This document shows, piece by piece, positions 1 to 7,988 of a stretch of 46,007 bases of DNA. Numbering within the stretch: position 1 is the first letter of the stretch; the number at the start of each line of letters is the position of its first letter. The notes under the pieces are model-generated. The model was not told the DNA's origin and searched no databases. It worked only from the letters and a program-made list of their open reading frames with translations. A program made the position numbers and the translations under genes. Where the stretch lies: NCBI GenBank assembly GCA_038562555.1, contig JBCFBK010000049.1, positions 1 to 46,007 of the forward strand, given 5' to 3'. The stretch is from JBCFBK01 sp038562555 (lineage in GTDB: Bacteria > Bacteroidota > Bacteroidia > Bacteroidales > Prolixibacteraceae).

Positions 1-1425
1 CCGGAGCCGGCCAATCATCGGGTTATGTGCTTCCCGCTCCGCGTCATAAATCTTAAATGCCCCACGCTCTTTGGCCATGATAACCGATGAACGGTAAGCT
101 TCGACAGCAAGCGTTTTATGGATCTCTTCGCTGAAATCGGTCGCTGCTTCGGTTCCGTAACGGAGTCCCAAAGCGGCCAGCATATCGCCTTCTGCCGTGA
201 TGCCCACACCGGTACGGCGTCCTTCGCGGGCTTTGGTCTGTATTTTTTCCCACAGGCGCCGTTCTGTGTGTTTAATTTCCTCATCTTCCGGATCGGCGTC
301 AATTTTTCCGAGAATGGCATCAATCTTTTCAAGTTCCAGATCAATAATATCATCCATCAGACGCTGCGCCAAAACGACATGCTCCTTAAACAGTTTGAAA
401 TTAAAGCGGGCCTCAGGCGTAAACGGTTTCTCCACGTATGAATAGAGATTAATCGCCAGAAGGCGGCAACTGTCGTACGGGCATAAGGGTATTTCGCCGC
501 AGGGATTGGTTGAAACGGTTTTGTATCCAAGGTCGGCATAACAATCAGGAACCGATTCACGAATAATCGTATCCCAAAAAAGAATACCCGGTTCGGCCGA
601 TTTCCAGGCATTGTGAACTATTTTTTGCCACAGCCTGCCCGCATCGGTATCGCGGGTATAAATGGGGTGGTCCGAATCGATCGGATATTGCTGATGATAA
701 GGGATTTCATTTTCAACAGCCCGCATAAAATCATCGTGGATCTTCACCGATACATTAGCCCCCGTCACCTTGCCCTGTTCCAGTTTAGCATCGATAAATT
801 TTTCGGAGTCCGGATGCTTGATTGAAACAGACAGCATTAAAGCGCCTCTTCGTCCATCCTGTGCCACCTCGCGTGTGGAATTGGAATAACGTTCCATGAA
901 CGGAACAATGCCCGTCGATGTCAGCGCAGAGTTCTTTACAGGCGAACCTTTGGGTCGGATATGCGAAAGGTCATGTCCTACGCCACCCCGTCTTTTCATC
1001 AGTTGTACCTGCTCCTGGTCAACCTTCAGGATACCGCCATAGGAATCAGAATTACCTTCGTTTCCAACTACAAAGCAATTGGAAAGGGAGGCAATTTGAA
1101 ACTCATTCCCGATACCTGTCATCGGGCCGCCCTGAGGAACAATGTATTTAAAGTCCTTCAATAACTGATAGATCCGCTGCTCATCAACCGGATTTTTGTA
1201 CTTCTGCTCAATCCGTGAGATCTCTTTAGCCAGACGCCAATGCATATCATCGGGAGTCTGTTCAAAGATATTCCCGTATGAGTCTTTCAAGGCATACTTG
1301 TTTACCCATACTCTTGCAGCCAGATCGTCACCGTTGAAATACTTCAGGGTTTCCTGGAACGCTTCGTCCTGGGAATAACTTTTACTCATGATTGGGGAAT
1401 CTGTCGCAACATTTTTTGAATCCAT
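1..1425 (-). CDS. nrdJ: Class II (adenosylcobalamin-dependent) ribonucleoside-diphosphate reductase, N-terminal 475 residues
   Basis: Reduces ribonucleotides to deoxyribonucleotides for DNA synthesis, using a thiyl radical generated with coenzyme B12. The frame is open from the ATG at 1425 to the window edge, so the C-terminal part lies outside; class II enzymes of this type are much longer than 475 residues. Visible motifs are LSNCFVV with redox Cys117, the RRGGVGHDLSHIRPKGSP segment near 145-162, and the active-site TNPCGEIPL with Asn307, radical Cys309 and Glu311. The Pro-Cys-Gly form of that motif is typical of class II rather than class I enzymes. A second in-frame ATG at 1389 (MSKSYSQDEAF) could be the real start; the first 12 residues look unconserved. 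It stands alone behind a 329-bp AT-rich leader. The family assignment is firm; the start is less so. Confidence 0.93.
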   Translation of the reverse strand, partial: MDSKNVATDSPIMSKSYSQDEAFQETLKYFNGDDLAARVWVNKYALKDSYGNIFEQTPDDMHWRLAKEISRIEQKYKNPVDEQRIYQLLKDFKYIVPQGGPMTGIGNEFQIASLSNCFVVGNEGNSDSYGGILKVDQEQVQLMKRRGGVGHDLSHIRPKGSPVKNSALTSTGIVPFMERYSNSTREVAQDGRRGALMLSVSIKHPDSEKFIDAKLEQGKVTGANVSVKIHDDFMRAVENEIPYHQQYPIDSDHPIYTRDTDAGRLWQKIVHNAWKSAEPGILFWDTIIRESVPDCYADLGYKTVSTNPCGEIPLCPYDSCRLLAINLYSYVEKPFTPEARFNFKLFKEHVVLAQRLMDDIIDLELEKIDAILGKIDADPEDEEIKHTERRLWEKIQTKAREGRRTGVGITAEGDMLAALGLRYGTEAATDFSEEIHKTLAVEAYRSSVIMAKERGAFKIYDAEREAHNPMIGRLR

Positions 1426-1754
1426 AACAAAATAATTAAGTCTTATGATATATTAACCGGCTGTTTTATTGGGGATCAGCCCGGGGTTTTTCCGTTTATT
1501 TGATCTATGCAAGATAATACCCGCATCGAATAAAATAAACACTTCGGGGAGGATAGTTTAAAAAAGTTATCAACTTTTTTATGTTATTTTATTTATTATC
1601 AGTAAGTTAAAATTATTATTCTTCTGAAAAGTTTCAAAAAAATAAAACTTTACAAAGAAATCAACAGAAAAAAAGGCAGATTGTTCATAAAATACGGGGA
1701 GTAATTTGTGGTAATACGGATATAATTGTATTAGGTTTCCCTAATTAACCTTTG
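1426..1754. other. AT-rich intergenic leader between waaA and nrdJ
   Basis: This 329-bp gap contains no convincing gene. On the minus strand it holds, in order of transcription, a short stem-loop after waaA (1730-1745), an AT-rich stretch, and a GC-rich imperfect hairpin about 30 bases before nrdJ: arm 1477-1488 pairs with arm 1455-1463 with a three-base bulge. No cobalamin-riboswitch B12 box and no NrdR-box palindrome were recognised by eye. The nrdJ promoter probably lies here, but I could not place a good TAnnTTTG element. Confidence 0.5.
1730..1745 (-). terminator. Weak stem-loop downstream of waaA
   Basis: Read on minus, six-base arms ATTAGG and CCTAAT flank a GAAA tetraloop about 10 bases after the waaA stop codon. 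The following sequence is AT-rich but has no real U tract, so it may stabilise the 3' end rather than act as a strong intrinsic terminator. Confidence 0.3.
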
Positions 1755-2981
1755 TTAAAAACTTTTTTCGATCACCAACCGTGTGGCTCCAACATTTTCG
1801 TCCATAAAGGAACGGCAGTTTTCCGCAATTTCACCGAGCAGCCTGTTATTCCCGAGCAGCCGGTCCAGTTGCTCCCTGAGTTGCATTTCGTCCGAAACCG
1901 GGAAGGCCAGCTTCCGTCTGACCAGCTCCACAGCCTCCTGAAATTTGAGATAATTCGGCCCAAAGAGGACAGGTATGTTGTAAATCGCGGCTTCCAGCGT
2001 ATTGTGAATGCCAACGCCGAAACCACCGCCCACGTATGCCACAGAAGCATACCCGTACACCGCCGAGAGAATCCCGATGCTGTCAATGATAAGGATCCGG
2101 AACTGACCGACATCTTCGCCCGCCAGAGAGTAACGGACCGCCTTTTCAGGAAAAAGTTCCATCAACCGTTTGATGTTTGATTCTTTCACTTCATGCGGAG
2201 CAAAGATCATCTTCACCGTTTTGTTGTGTTCCAGATAGCTCGCCAGCAGATCTTCGTCGGGTGGCCAGGAACTTCCGGCCACAATGAGTGCAGAATTACC
2301 TTTAAATCGGGCAATCAGGGGCAAATCCTTCCGGGCCGCTGCAATTTCCGCAACCCGGTCGAAGCGGGTGTCGCCTGTAACGGTGGTATTTTTCAGTCCG
2401 ATCTGTTCCAGCAGGCGCGCCGACTCCTGGTTCTGCACGAAAAAATGATCCACATCCCCGAGAATGCTCCTGTACCATGCGGCACGGAGTCCATTTTGAA
2501 AGAAAAGCTGCCCGGGCCGGAAAATTGCCGACACCAGGAACAGCGGAATCTTTTGCCTCTTTAATTCGGAGGTGTAATTCTTCCAGAATTCATATTTAAT
2601 GAAAAAGACTTTTTCAGGACGGGTAAGTTCAATAAACTTCCGGGCATTTCGGCGGGTGTCGGCAGGAAGATAGCAAATATAGTCGGCCTGAGCATAATTT
2701 TTCCGGATCTCATAGCCCGAAGGTGAGAAGAAGCTGAGCAGGATCCGGTATTGCGGATACTGCCTCCTGACCGCTTCAATCAACGGGCGGCCCTGTTCAA
2801 ACTCGCCCAGCGAGGCGCAATGAACCCAGATCAGCGGACGCTCGTGGCTGACACTCTCCGCCAGGTAGCGGAATACATGCTTCCGGCCGCGGCACCAGAA
2901 ACGAGCCTTTTCGCTGAAAGGCACGGCCAGTGCCGCCGCCAGCGCGTATAAACGAATACCAAACTCATAGATCAGGTTCAT
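1755..2981 (-). CDS. waaA: 3-deoxy-D-manno-octulosonic acid (Kdo) transferase
   Basis: Transfers Kdo from CMP-Kdo to the lipid A precursor in lipopolysaccharide core synthesis at the inner face of the cytoplasmic membrane. The protein is 408 aa, the normal length for WaaA/KdtA. It begins with a hydrophobic membrane-anchoring segment (residues 1-22), followed by WVHCASLGEFEQGRP with the family's catalytic glutamate at Glu60, then the SFFSPSGYE and FIKYEFWKNY motifs of the N-terminal Rossmann domain. The C-terminal domain carries YVGGGFGVGIHNTLEAA and PVLFGPNY, typical of this GT30 family. It follows rnhA by 48 bp on the same strand, the gap holding a heptad repeat. The assignment is secure; the number of Kdo residues added cannot be read from the sequence. 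Confidence 0.95.
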   Translation of the reverse strand: MNLIYEFGIRLYALAAALAVPFSEKARFWCRGRKHVFRYLAESVSHERPLIWVHCASLGEFEQGRPLIEAVRRQYPQYRILLSFFSPSGYEIRKNYAQADYICYLPADTRRNARKFIELTRPEKVFFIKYEFWKNYTSELKRQKIPLFLVSAIFRPGQLFFQNGLRAAWYRSILGDVDHFFVQNQESARLLEQIGLKNTTVTGDTRFDRVAEIAAARKDLPLIARFKGNSALIVAGSSWPPDEDLLASYLEHNKTVKMIFAPHEVKESNIKRLMELFPEKAVRYSLAGEDVGQFRILIIDSIGILSAVYGYASVAYVGGGFGVGIHNTLEAAIYNIPVLFGPNYLKFQEAVELVRRKLAFPVSDEMQLREQLDRLLGNNRLLGEIAENCRSFMDENVGATRLVIEKSF

Positions 2982-3017
2982 AACGTCAGATAAAAGAGGC
3001 GTAAAAGTAAGAATTTT

Positions 3018-3045
3018 AGTCGTAAGTATTTACGACTTACTACTA
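3018..3045. repeat. Heptad repeat (GTCGTAA family) with perfect inverted repeat at the rnhA stop codon
   Basis: AGTCGTAA at 3018-3025 and TTACGACT at 3030-3037 are perfect complements around a four-base loop, and related seven-base units continue to 3045. The right arm begins exactly with the rnhA stop codon (3030-3032), so the repeat overlaps the end of the gene. The same word recurs at 15347-15370 and 32536-32570. Confidence 0.75.
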
Positions 3046-3497
3046 AGATATCCTTCATCTTTTGGGAGTCCCGCGGACATCGATGCCTGCACGGCCAGGC
3101 GGTCGCAACGTTCATTCTCCGGGATCAGCGCGTGCCCTTTCACCCAGACAAAACGAACCTGATGTTTTTTATACACCTCGAGAAAGCGCATCCAGAGGTC
3201 GGGATTTTTTTTGTCTTTGAAACCTTTTTCCACCCATTTTCGCAGCCAGCCTTTCTCTACCGCGTCGACCACATATTTGGAGTCGGAATAGACCGTCACC
3301 CTGCTTCCCGGGACCTTCAATGCTTCCAGGGCTACAATCACCGCCAGAAGTTCCATCCGGTTATTCGTGGTACATTGAAATCCGGCAGCAAGTTCCTTCC
3401 GGAACGAACCCGAAAGCAACACCACGCCGTATCCGCCCGGACCGGGATTTCCCCGGGCCGCTCCGTCCGTATATATGGTAACAAGGGGAGAAGACAT
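3030..3497 (-). CDS. rnhA: Ribonuclease HI
   Basis: Degrades the RNA strand of RNA-DNA hybrids, such as replication primers and R-loops. The 155-aa length is standard for RNase HI. The four catalytic carboxylates are present: Asp11 in TDGAARGNPGPGG, Glu49 in NRMELLAV, Asp72 in YSDSKYVV and Asp132 in NERCDRLA. The flexible-loop His122 (KGHA) and the basic handle (KGWLRKWVEKGFKDKK) that distinguish RNase HI are also present. The final residues Ser-Ser-Lys-Ser and the stop codon are written by the flanking GTCGTAA-type repeat, which suggests the original C-terminus was overwritten. It lies between queA and waaA on the same strand. Confidence 0.96.
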   Translation of the reverse strand: MSSPLVTIYTDGAARGNPGPGGYGVVLLSGSFRKELAAGFQCTTNNRMELLAVIVALEALKVPGSRVTVYSDSKYVVDAVEKGWLRKWVEKGFKDKKNPDLWMRFLEVYKKHQVRFVWVKGHALIPENERCDRLAVQASMSAGLPKDEGYLSSKS

Positions 3498-3627
3498 AAA
3501 GAAGCTGTTAGCCTTTAGCTGTTAGTATTTACAAGAAAGATAAGAAGCTGTTAGCTGTTAGCTGTCAGTACTTAAAGCAACTGGCATGAAAACCAGCCAA
3601 TAGCTAAAAGCTAACGGCTAATAGCTA
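3498..3627. repeat. Heptad repeat array (GCTGTTA family), two opposed arms, filling the queA-rnhA gap
   Basis: The whole 130-bp spacer is seven-base repeats. Plus-strand units begin at 3504, 3511, 3518 and 3525 (GCTGTTA, GCCTTTA, GCTGTTA, GTATTTA) and at 3547, 3554, 3561 and 3568. A second arm has GCT at 3603, 3610, 3617 and 3624 in AGCTAAC-type units, the reverse complement of the first. Arms 3543-3568 and 3599-3627 can form an imperfect hairpin of about 25 bp. The array abuts the queA stop codon (3628-3630) on one side and the rnhA start codon on the other. Confidence 0.85.
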
Positions 3628-4677
3628 TCACAGAATCAGCATCGCGTCTCCATAGGTGCCGAACCGGTATCCTTCTTTGATTGCCTTGCGGTATGCCTCC
3701 ATCACAAAATCATAGCCGCCAAAAGCAGCCACCATCATCAGCAGCGTGGAAAGGGGCAGGTGAAAGTTGGTAACCATGCTGCTTGCAACGCTGAATTCGT
3801 AAGGAGGAAAAATAAACTTATTGGTCCAGCCTTCAAAGGGTTTCAAATGCCCCTGGGTCGACACGGAACTTTCGAGGGTGCGCATAACGGTTGTGCCGAC
3901 CGCGCAAACCTGCTTCTTGTTATTCCGCGCTTCGTTAACGATGCGACACGCGTCTTCGGTAATCCAGATCTGCTCCGAGTCCATTTTGTGCTTGGTCAGG
4001 TCTTCCACATCAACACTGCGAAAATTGCCCAATCCGACGTGCAGGGTGACAAAGCCGAAGTTCACCCCTAAAATTTCAAGGCGTTTCATCAGTTCCCGGC
4101 TAAAGTGCAGACCGGCCGTAGGAGCGGCCACTGCTCCTTCATGTTTGGCAAAAATGGTCTGATAACGGTCTTTATCGTCGGCCTGCACAGGCCGCTGAAT
4201 AAATTTCGGGAGCGGTGTCTGGCCCAGGCTGTACAGCGTGGCCTTAAATTCATCATAAGGCCCGTCGAACAGAAAACGAAGCGTACGTCCTCTCGAAGTG
4301 GTATTGTCGATCACTTCGGCCACCAGCAAATCATCTTCTCCGAAATACAGTTTATTACCAATCCGGATCTTCCGGGCAGGATCGACCAACACATCCCACA
4401 GCCGTTGCTCACGGTTTAGCTCGCGAAGCAGGAAGACCTCAATTTCGGCGCCTGTTTTTTCTTTGTTCCCGTACAAGCGGGCCGGAAACACCTTCGTATC
4501 GTTGAAGACCATCACATCCTGATCGTTAAAATACTCCGTGATATCTTTGAATGTCCGGTGTTCGATCTCTTTACTCTTGCGGTGCAAAACCATCATCCGT
4601 GATTCATCCCGGTTTCCCGCAGGGTGCAACGCAATCAACTCATCGGGCAACTTGTATCTGAACTTTGATAATTTCAT
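3628..4677 (-). CDS. queA: S-adenosylmethionine:tRNA ribosyltransferase-isomerase
   Basis: Transfers and isomerises the ribosyl group of AdoMet onto 7-aminomethyl-7-deazaguanine in tRNA, making epoxyqueuosine at the wobble position of tRNAs for Tyr, His, Asp and Asn. The 349-aa length and the whole pattern match QueA: N-terminal KFRYKLPDELIALHPA, VMVFNDTKVFPARLYG, TPLPKFIQRP, the strongly conserved VAAPTAGLHFS segment, and THYP-like HVGLGNFRSVDVEDL. The C-terminal FPPYEF and TNFHLPLSTLLMMVAAF motifs follow. It is preceded by a 401-bp gap with a dispersed element and followed by the heptad array before rnhA. Confidence 0.96.
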   Translation of the reverse strand: MKLSKFRYKLPDELIALHPAGNRDESRMMVLHRKSKEIEHRTFKDITEYFNDQDVMVFNDTKVFPARLYGNKEKTGAEIEVFLLRELNREQRLWDVLVDPARKIRIGNKLYFGEDDLLVAEVIDNTTSRGRTLRFLFDGPYDEFKATLYSLGQTPLPKFIQRPVQADDKDRYQTIFAKHEGAVAAPTAGLHFSRELMKRLEILGVNFGFVTLHVGLGNFRSVDVEDLTKHKMDSEQIWITEDACRIVNEARNNKKQVCAVGTTVMRTLESSVSTQGHLKPFEGWTNKFIFPPYEFSVASSMVTNFHLPLSTLLMMVAAFGGYDFVMEAYRKAIKEGYRFGTYGDAMLIL

Positions 4678-4688
4678 ACTATAATAAT

Positions 4689-4980
4689 TTATTTTTTAAT
4701 GGTAGTATGGAACTCCATGTTGCTGAAAATTAAGATCATACCTTTGAGTGTCATGAAGCAACATGTTCGTTTCATATGTTTTTCATTTCAAATTAACGGT
4801 GTATAATTCTCGTACTAAACTTCGCTCCAATTCGCCGAAAAACATTCCCTTGGGCGTAAACAGCGGCGTTCATGGCTCGTTTCATACGTATATAATTTGT
4901 TTTTAACGGTCACATAAAATTGAGCTTGCAACATGTACGGACAACAATGCTCCCGGAAGGGAAAGTATTCCTGTCTTGGC
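4689..4980 (-). repeat. Dispersed intergenic element, copy 1 (related to copy 2 at 28281-28427)
   Basis: The 401-bp queA-truB gap (4678-5078) has no conserved gene but contains two minus-strand boxes of the form GTTAA...TATGAAACGA[GA]CATG, one around 4868-4910 and one around 4761-4800, 110 bp apart. Each box opens a short frame starting Met-Lys-Arg: 30 codons at 4885-4793 and 28 codons at 4775-4689. The segment between boxes (GGNAATGNNTTTCG and onward) aligns with the equivalent segment near 28340 upstream of nanA. An overlapping frame through the box reads Tyr-Glu-Thr-Ser. I regard it as a repeat with decayed coding content, not two genes. From 4981 to 5078 I see nothing definite. Confidence 0.55.
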
Positions 4981-5078
4981 TGATTTAACATGCTTAATTG
5001 TCTTCTGTTTCAGTCCTGCGGTTAGTCAGGTTGCGGGCTGATCACAAAGTGACCTTTTACGGAGCAGAATTCAATTAG

Positions 5079-5762
5079 TTACAATCGATTTAAATTATCC
5101 AGAAAAAATTTCACGGTCATCGCATCCTCCACGCGGGCGTCACCAATGCGTGTGCGCCTGAGTTCGACCAGGTAAGCGCCCGAATTTAACGCCACACCTA
5201 AATCCCTTGCCAATGCCCTGATATAAGTCCCTTTACTGCAGGTCACCCTCAGTGTGGCCAGATTTCCGGAAAAATCGAGCAACTCCAGTTCCCTGATTTG
5301 TACCGGACGCGGCGCCAGTACCACCTCTTCACCTTTGCGTGCATGTTTATAGGCCCGCTTTCCGTCAACCTTAACGGCGCTGAAAACGGGAGGAACCTGA
5401 AGCAGATCGCCGGTAAACTCCGGCAGCACCTTAAGGATCAGTTCGCGGTTAATATGACCGGTTTCAAACCAATTGTTTTCTTCGGTTTCCAAATCAAAAG
5501 AAGGGGTTGTTGCTCCCAGTTTCAGGGTGGCCGTGTATTCTTTCTCACCGGCCTGCAAACTTTCGATACGGCTGGTGGCCTTCCCGGTGCAGACAATCAT
5601 CAGCCCGGTTGCCCTGGGGTCGAGCGTACCTGCATGCCCAACTTTCAGCTTTTTTATTCCCAGCATTCTGCAAAGCTGATTCCGCACTTTTTGCACCAGA
5701 TCGAACGAGGTCCAATCCAGTTCCTTATCAAACAACAATACCTCGCCCTGCTGGAAATCCAT
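5079..5762 (-). CDS. truB: tRNA pseudouridine-55 synthase
   Basis: Converts U55 of the T-loop of tRNAs to pseudouridine. The catalytic aspartate lies in VGHAGTLDPRATGLM, and the family motifs LLFDKELDWTSFDLV near the N-terminus, KEYTATLKLGATTPSFDLET, PPVFSAVKVDGKRAYKHAR and TCSKGTYIRALARDLG all appear in the expected order. About 227 residues from the chosen Met, a normal length for the short TruB type lacking a long PUA tail. The frame is open to an ATG at 5786, but homologues usually begin near the MDFQQGE methionine at 5762, which I chose. It follows uppP in the ftsX-DUF3098-uppP-truB-queA cluster that is common in Bacteroidota. Confidence 0.94.
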   Translation of the reverse strand: MDFQQGEVLLFDKELDWTSFDLVQKVRNQLCRMLGIKKLKVGHAGTLDPRATGLMIVCTGKATSRIESLQAGEKEYTATLKLGATTPSFDLETEENNWFETGHINRELILKVLPEFTGDLLQVPPVFSAVKVDGKRAYKHARKGEEVVLAPRPVQIRELELLDFSGNLATLRVTCSKGTYIRALARDLGVALNSGAYLVELRRTRIGDARVEDAMTVKFFLDNLNRL

Positions 5763-5871
5763 GAAAAAAAGATTAATCATTTGCATATTGGCAAGCCAGC
5801 TTCGTTCTGCTTCAACGGGTGTTCACTACAATAAAAACGGCAAAAACAGACAGCCGGAAACCAATTTTTTT

Positions 5872-6654
5872 TCAGGCTGCAAAAATAGCAATTAACCCGA
5901 TAATAAGGCAATAGATAGCAAAATAAATTAATTTGCCCTTTTTTACGATATTAATCATCCATTTACAAGCCAACAGTCCGGATAGAAATGCCGCGGCAAA
6001 ACCTACCGCGAGCGGAATAAAGCCAATCGTATTTTCATCCGACAGCTTACCCGACGAGATATCGAGCAAATTGGCGCAGATAATCGGAAAAATAACCATC
6101 AGAAAGGAAAACCGGGCCATGTCTTCCTTGCGTTTACCAAGCAACAATCCGGTAGCGATCGTGGAACCACTCCTGGAAATACCAGGCAACACGGCAATTG
6201 CCTGGGCTACACCAATGATCAGGGCATCGGTCCAGCCGATCTTTTTCTTTCCGGGCCTGACAAACCGGGTGAGCGCAAGCAGTCCGGCCGTGACCAGCAA
6301 CATCAGCCCCACAAAAAAGAGATTTCCGGTAAACAGGCTTTCAACTTCCTCACGAAAAAAAAGCCCGACGACAGCAACCGGAACAACCGAGAGCAGCAGC
6401 AGCAAAGCATGACGGGTCTCCTCATTCCATTTGAAAGCGAAAACTCCCGAAAAAAGCTGAACTATATCTTTTTTGAAAACAACCAGGGTGCTCAACACGG
6501 TTGCGCCATGGACCACCACGGCGAAAAGCAGATTTTCATGACCATGAATATCCAGCACGATATGCCCCAACTCAAGATGGCCGCTCGAGCTGACGGGCAA
6601 AAATTCCGTTAATCCCTGGATGATCCCCAGCAGGAATGCCTGAAATGTCGTCAT
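5872..6654 (-). CDS. uppP: Undecaprenyl-diphosphate phosphatase
   Basis: Dephosphorylates undecaprenyl pyrophosphate at the outer face of the inner membrane to recycle the lipid carrier for peptidoglycan and surface polysaccharides. The 260-aa polytopic protein has both signature segments: GLTEFLPVSSSGH (Glu17 to His26) and PGISRSGST with Arg161. About seven to eight hydrophobic helices are visible, with the inverted-repeat organisation of the BacA family. Its start codon is separated from the DUF3098 gene by an 80-bp heptad array able to form a long hairpin, so coupling to the upstream gene may be modulated there. It probably also serves the flippase cluster beginning at 10644. Confidence 0.95.
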   Translation of the reverse strand: MTTFQAFLLGIIQGLTEFLPVSSSGHLELGHIVLDIHGHENLLFAVVVHGATVLSTLVVFKKDIVQLFSGVFAFKWNEETRHALLLLLSVVPVAVVGLFFREEVESLFTGNLFFVGLMLLVTAGLLALTRFVRPGKKKIGWTDALIIGVAQAIAVLPGISRSGSTIATGLLLGKRKEDMARFSFLMVIFPIICANLLDISSGKLSDENTIGFIPLAVGFAAAFLSGLLACKWMINIVKKGKLIYFAIYCLIIGLIAIFAA

Positions 6655-6734
6655 TTAGATTGCTGTTAGACAAGAAGCTGTTAGCTGTTAGTTTAGCCTT
6701 CTCAACGGCTAATGGCTCACAGCTAAAAGCTTCT
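6655..6734. repeat. Heptad repeat array forming a ~26-bp inverted repeat between DUF3098 and uppP
   Basis: Plus-strand arm 6673-6698 (AGAAGCTGTTAGCTG onward) and arm 6707-6734 are reverse complements over most of their length with an eight-base loop. Both are built from AGCTGTT/AGCTAAC seven-base units, the same word family as at 3498-3627. The hairpin begins right after the DUF3098 stop codon (6735-6737), and the array reaches the uppP start codon. Confidence 0.85.
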
Positions 6735-6974
6735 TCACTTCTTCATGATCGCATAAATCTCGAACAAAAAGCCAAACAGCACCACAACAGGGGCCAGTGT
6801 GATCCGCCGGAAACTGAATATTTCCGGATTAAACACCGAAGGGTCTTCACTTTTTCCGCCCACCATGAGCATAAAGCCGATCACGATAATTACAAAACCA
6901 ATTAAAAGCAACCTGTAGTTTTTTTTGCTGAGCGCAAACTGCTGCTCTGTCATATCCTGCTCTTTATTTACCAT
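6735..6974 (-). CDS. DUF3098 family small membrane protein
   Basis: A small protein of unknown function found in Bacteroidota between ftsX and uppP. The conserved core is QFALSKKNYRLLLIGF, then VFNPEIFSFRRITLAPVVVLFGFLFEIYAIM, giving two transmembrane helices joined by a short extracytoplasmic loop. The context suggests a role in cell division or envelope synthesis, but that is inference. The frame is open to an ATG at 7001, but the extra residues from there (Met-Ala-Lys-Ser-Ser-Lys-Leu) are encoded by an AGCTAAA-type heptad repeat, so I place the start at 6974; an ATG at 6953 (MTEQQFA) is also plausible. Confidence 0.85.
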   Translation of the reverse strand: MVNKEQDMTEQQFALSKKNYRLLLIGFVIIVIGFMLMVGGKSEDPSVFNPEIFSFRRITLAPVVVLFGFLFEIYAIMKK

Positions 6975-7061
6975 ATTTTTTAGCTTTGAGCTTTTAGCCA
7001 TGCCATTAGCTTGTTATATCTTTATTGTCTTCTGTCTTGATACCTGATACTTGTGTCTGCC
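6975..7061. repeat. Heptad repeat array between ftsX and the DUF3098 gene
   Basis: Two word families are joined here. AGCTTTG/AGCTTTT units lie near 6981-7015. TCTTGAT-type units lie at 7022-7061, with GTCT at 7027, 7034 and 7055 and TGATA at 7038 and 7045, all at multiples of seven. The array starts immediately after the ftsX stop codon (7062-7064) on the transcribed strand and runs into the 5' end of the DUF3098 frame. Confidence 0.75.
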
Positions 7062-7964
7062 TCAGTAAAACAACTCTTCAAACCGTAACCGAAGGAATTT
7101 GTTCACAGCGAAGTATGTTGAAAGCCACGTAATGAGCACACCGAAAACCAATACAAGGATAAATGTAATTCCCAGGGTGTCGGCCTGTTCCAGTTTGATC
7201 AGATTCTGAAATTCATTCCGGTACGAGTAGATCAGCAGGAAAATCCCGGCATTGGCAATAATCCCGGCAACAAGTCCATAGCTGACGCTTTTCAGGATGA
7301 AGGGGCGTCTGATAAATGGCCTGGTGGCCCCCACCAGTTTCATCGTATTGATAATGAATCGTTGCGAATAAATTGAAATACGGATGGTATTGTTGATCAG
7401 GGTTGTAAAGATAAACAGCAGCAAAGCCGAAAAAACCATCAGAACGATGGTCACCTGCCGCACGTTATCGTTGATCACCTTAACCAGGTCGCGCTGATAA
7501 AAAACTTCTTTCACCTGGGGATAGTCCAAAAATTTCTGTTCCAGCACGGCCAGGCTGTCTGTCTGTATCCAAGCTGCATGAAGTTTGACGTTGATCGATG
7601 AAAAAAGCGGATTGAAGCCCAGGAAGCCTACAAAATCTTCACCCAAATCTTTAGCCAGTTCACTGGCGGCCTGCTCCTTATCAACAAATTCGGTCGATTT
7701 TACATATTTTGTGGCGCTCAGGTTCTTTTGCAGACGGAGGATTTCCACTTCCCGTATGTTTTCGTTCAGCACCAGGGTAAAACCTACATTCTCCCGGACA
7801 TAATCCGACAACCGGCGTGCATTCAGCATCAGCAGAGTCATCATGCCCACCAGGAACAGGACCAGGGTGATACTGACCGTTGACACCAGGTATGAACGCA
7901 CAAGCCGCCGTTTTATCCTGGCCTGACGTTTCCTGTTCCTGCTATTTCCTTTTAACTGTCCCAT
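7062..7964 (-). CDS. ftsX: Cell-division permease FtsX
   Basis: FtsX is the membrane partner of the FtsE ATPase and controls peptidoglycan hydrolases at the septum. The 300-aa protein has the FtsX layout: a basic cytoplasmic N-terminus (residues 1-25), a first helix around 27-50, a periplasmic domain of about 120 residues starting with VRENVGFTLVLNENI, and three C-terminal helices. The intracellular segment IINTMKLVGATRPFIRRPF is the hallmark loop that contacts FtsE. No ftsE gene is in the window, and in Bacteroidota it is commonly encoded elsewhere. ftsX heads the ftsX-DUF3098-uppP-truB-queA group. Confidence 0.92.
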   Translation of the reverse strand: MGQLKGNSRNRKRQARIKRRLVRSYLVSTVSITLVLFLVGMMTLLMLNARRLSDYVRENVGFTLVLNENIREVEILRLQKNLSATKYVKSTEFVDKEQAASELAKDLGEDFVGFLGFNPLFSSINVKLHAAWIQTDSLAVLEQKFLDYPQVKEVFYQRDLVKVINDNVRQVTIVLMVFSALLLFIFTTLINNTIRISIYSQRFIINTMKLVGATRPFIRRPFILKSVSYGLVAGIIANAGIFLLIYSYRNEFQNLIKLEQADTLGITFILVLVFGVLITWLSTYFAVNKFLRLRFEELFY

Positions 7965-7988
7965 GAAATTTTCCGGATTAAAAATACG

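Noticed and set aside
1426..1560. Cobalamin riboswitch or NrdR boxes in front of nrdJ
   Set aside because: Expected for a B12-dependent reductase, but no B12-box core or NrdR palindrome could be found by eye.
3498..3627. CRISPR-like or VNTR coding repeat
   Set aside because: Units are seven bases, degenerate and without unique spacers, and no cas genes are present; it is not CRISPR.
4689..4885. Two small genes of 30 and 28 codons
   Set aside because: They belong to a dispersed element whose alignable frames differ by stops and shifts between copies, so coding status is doubtful.
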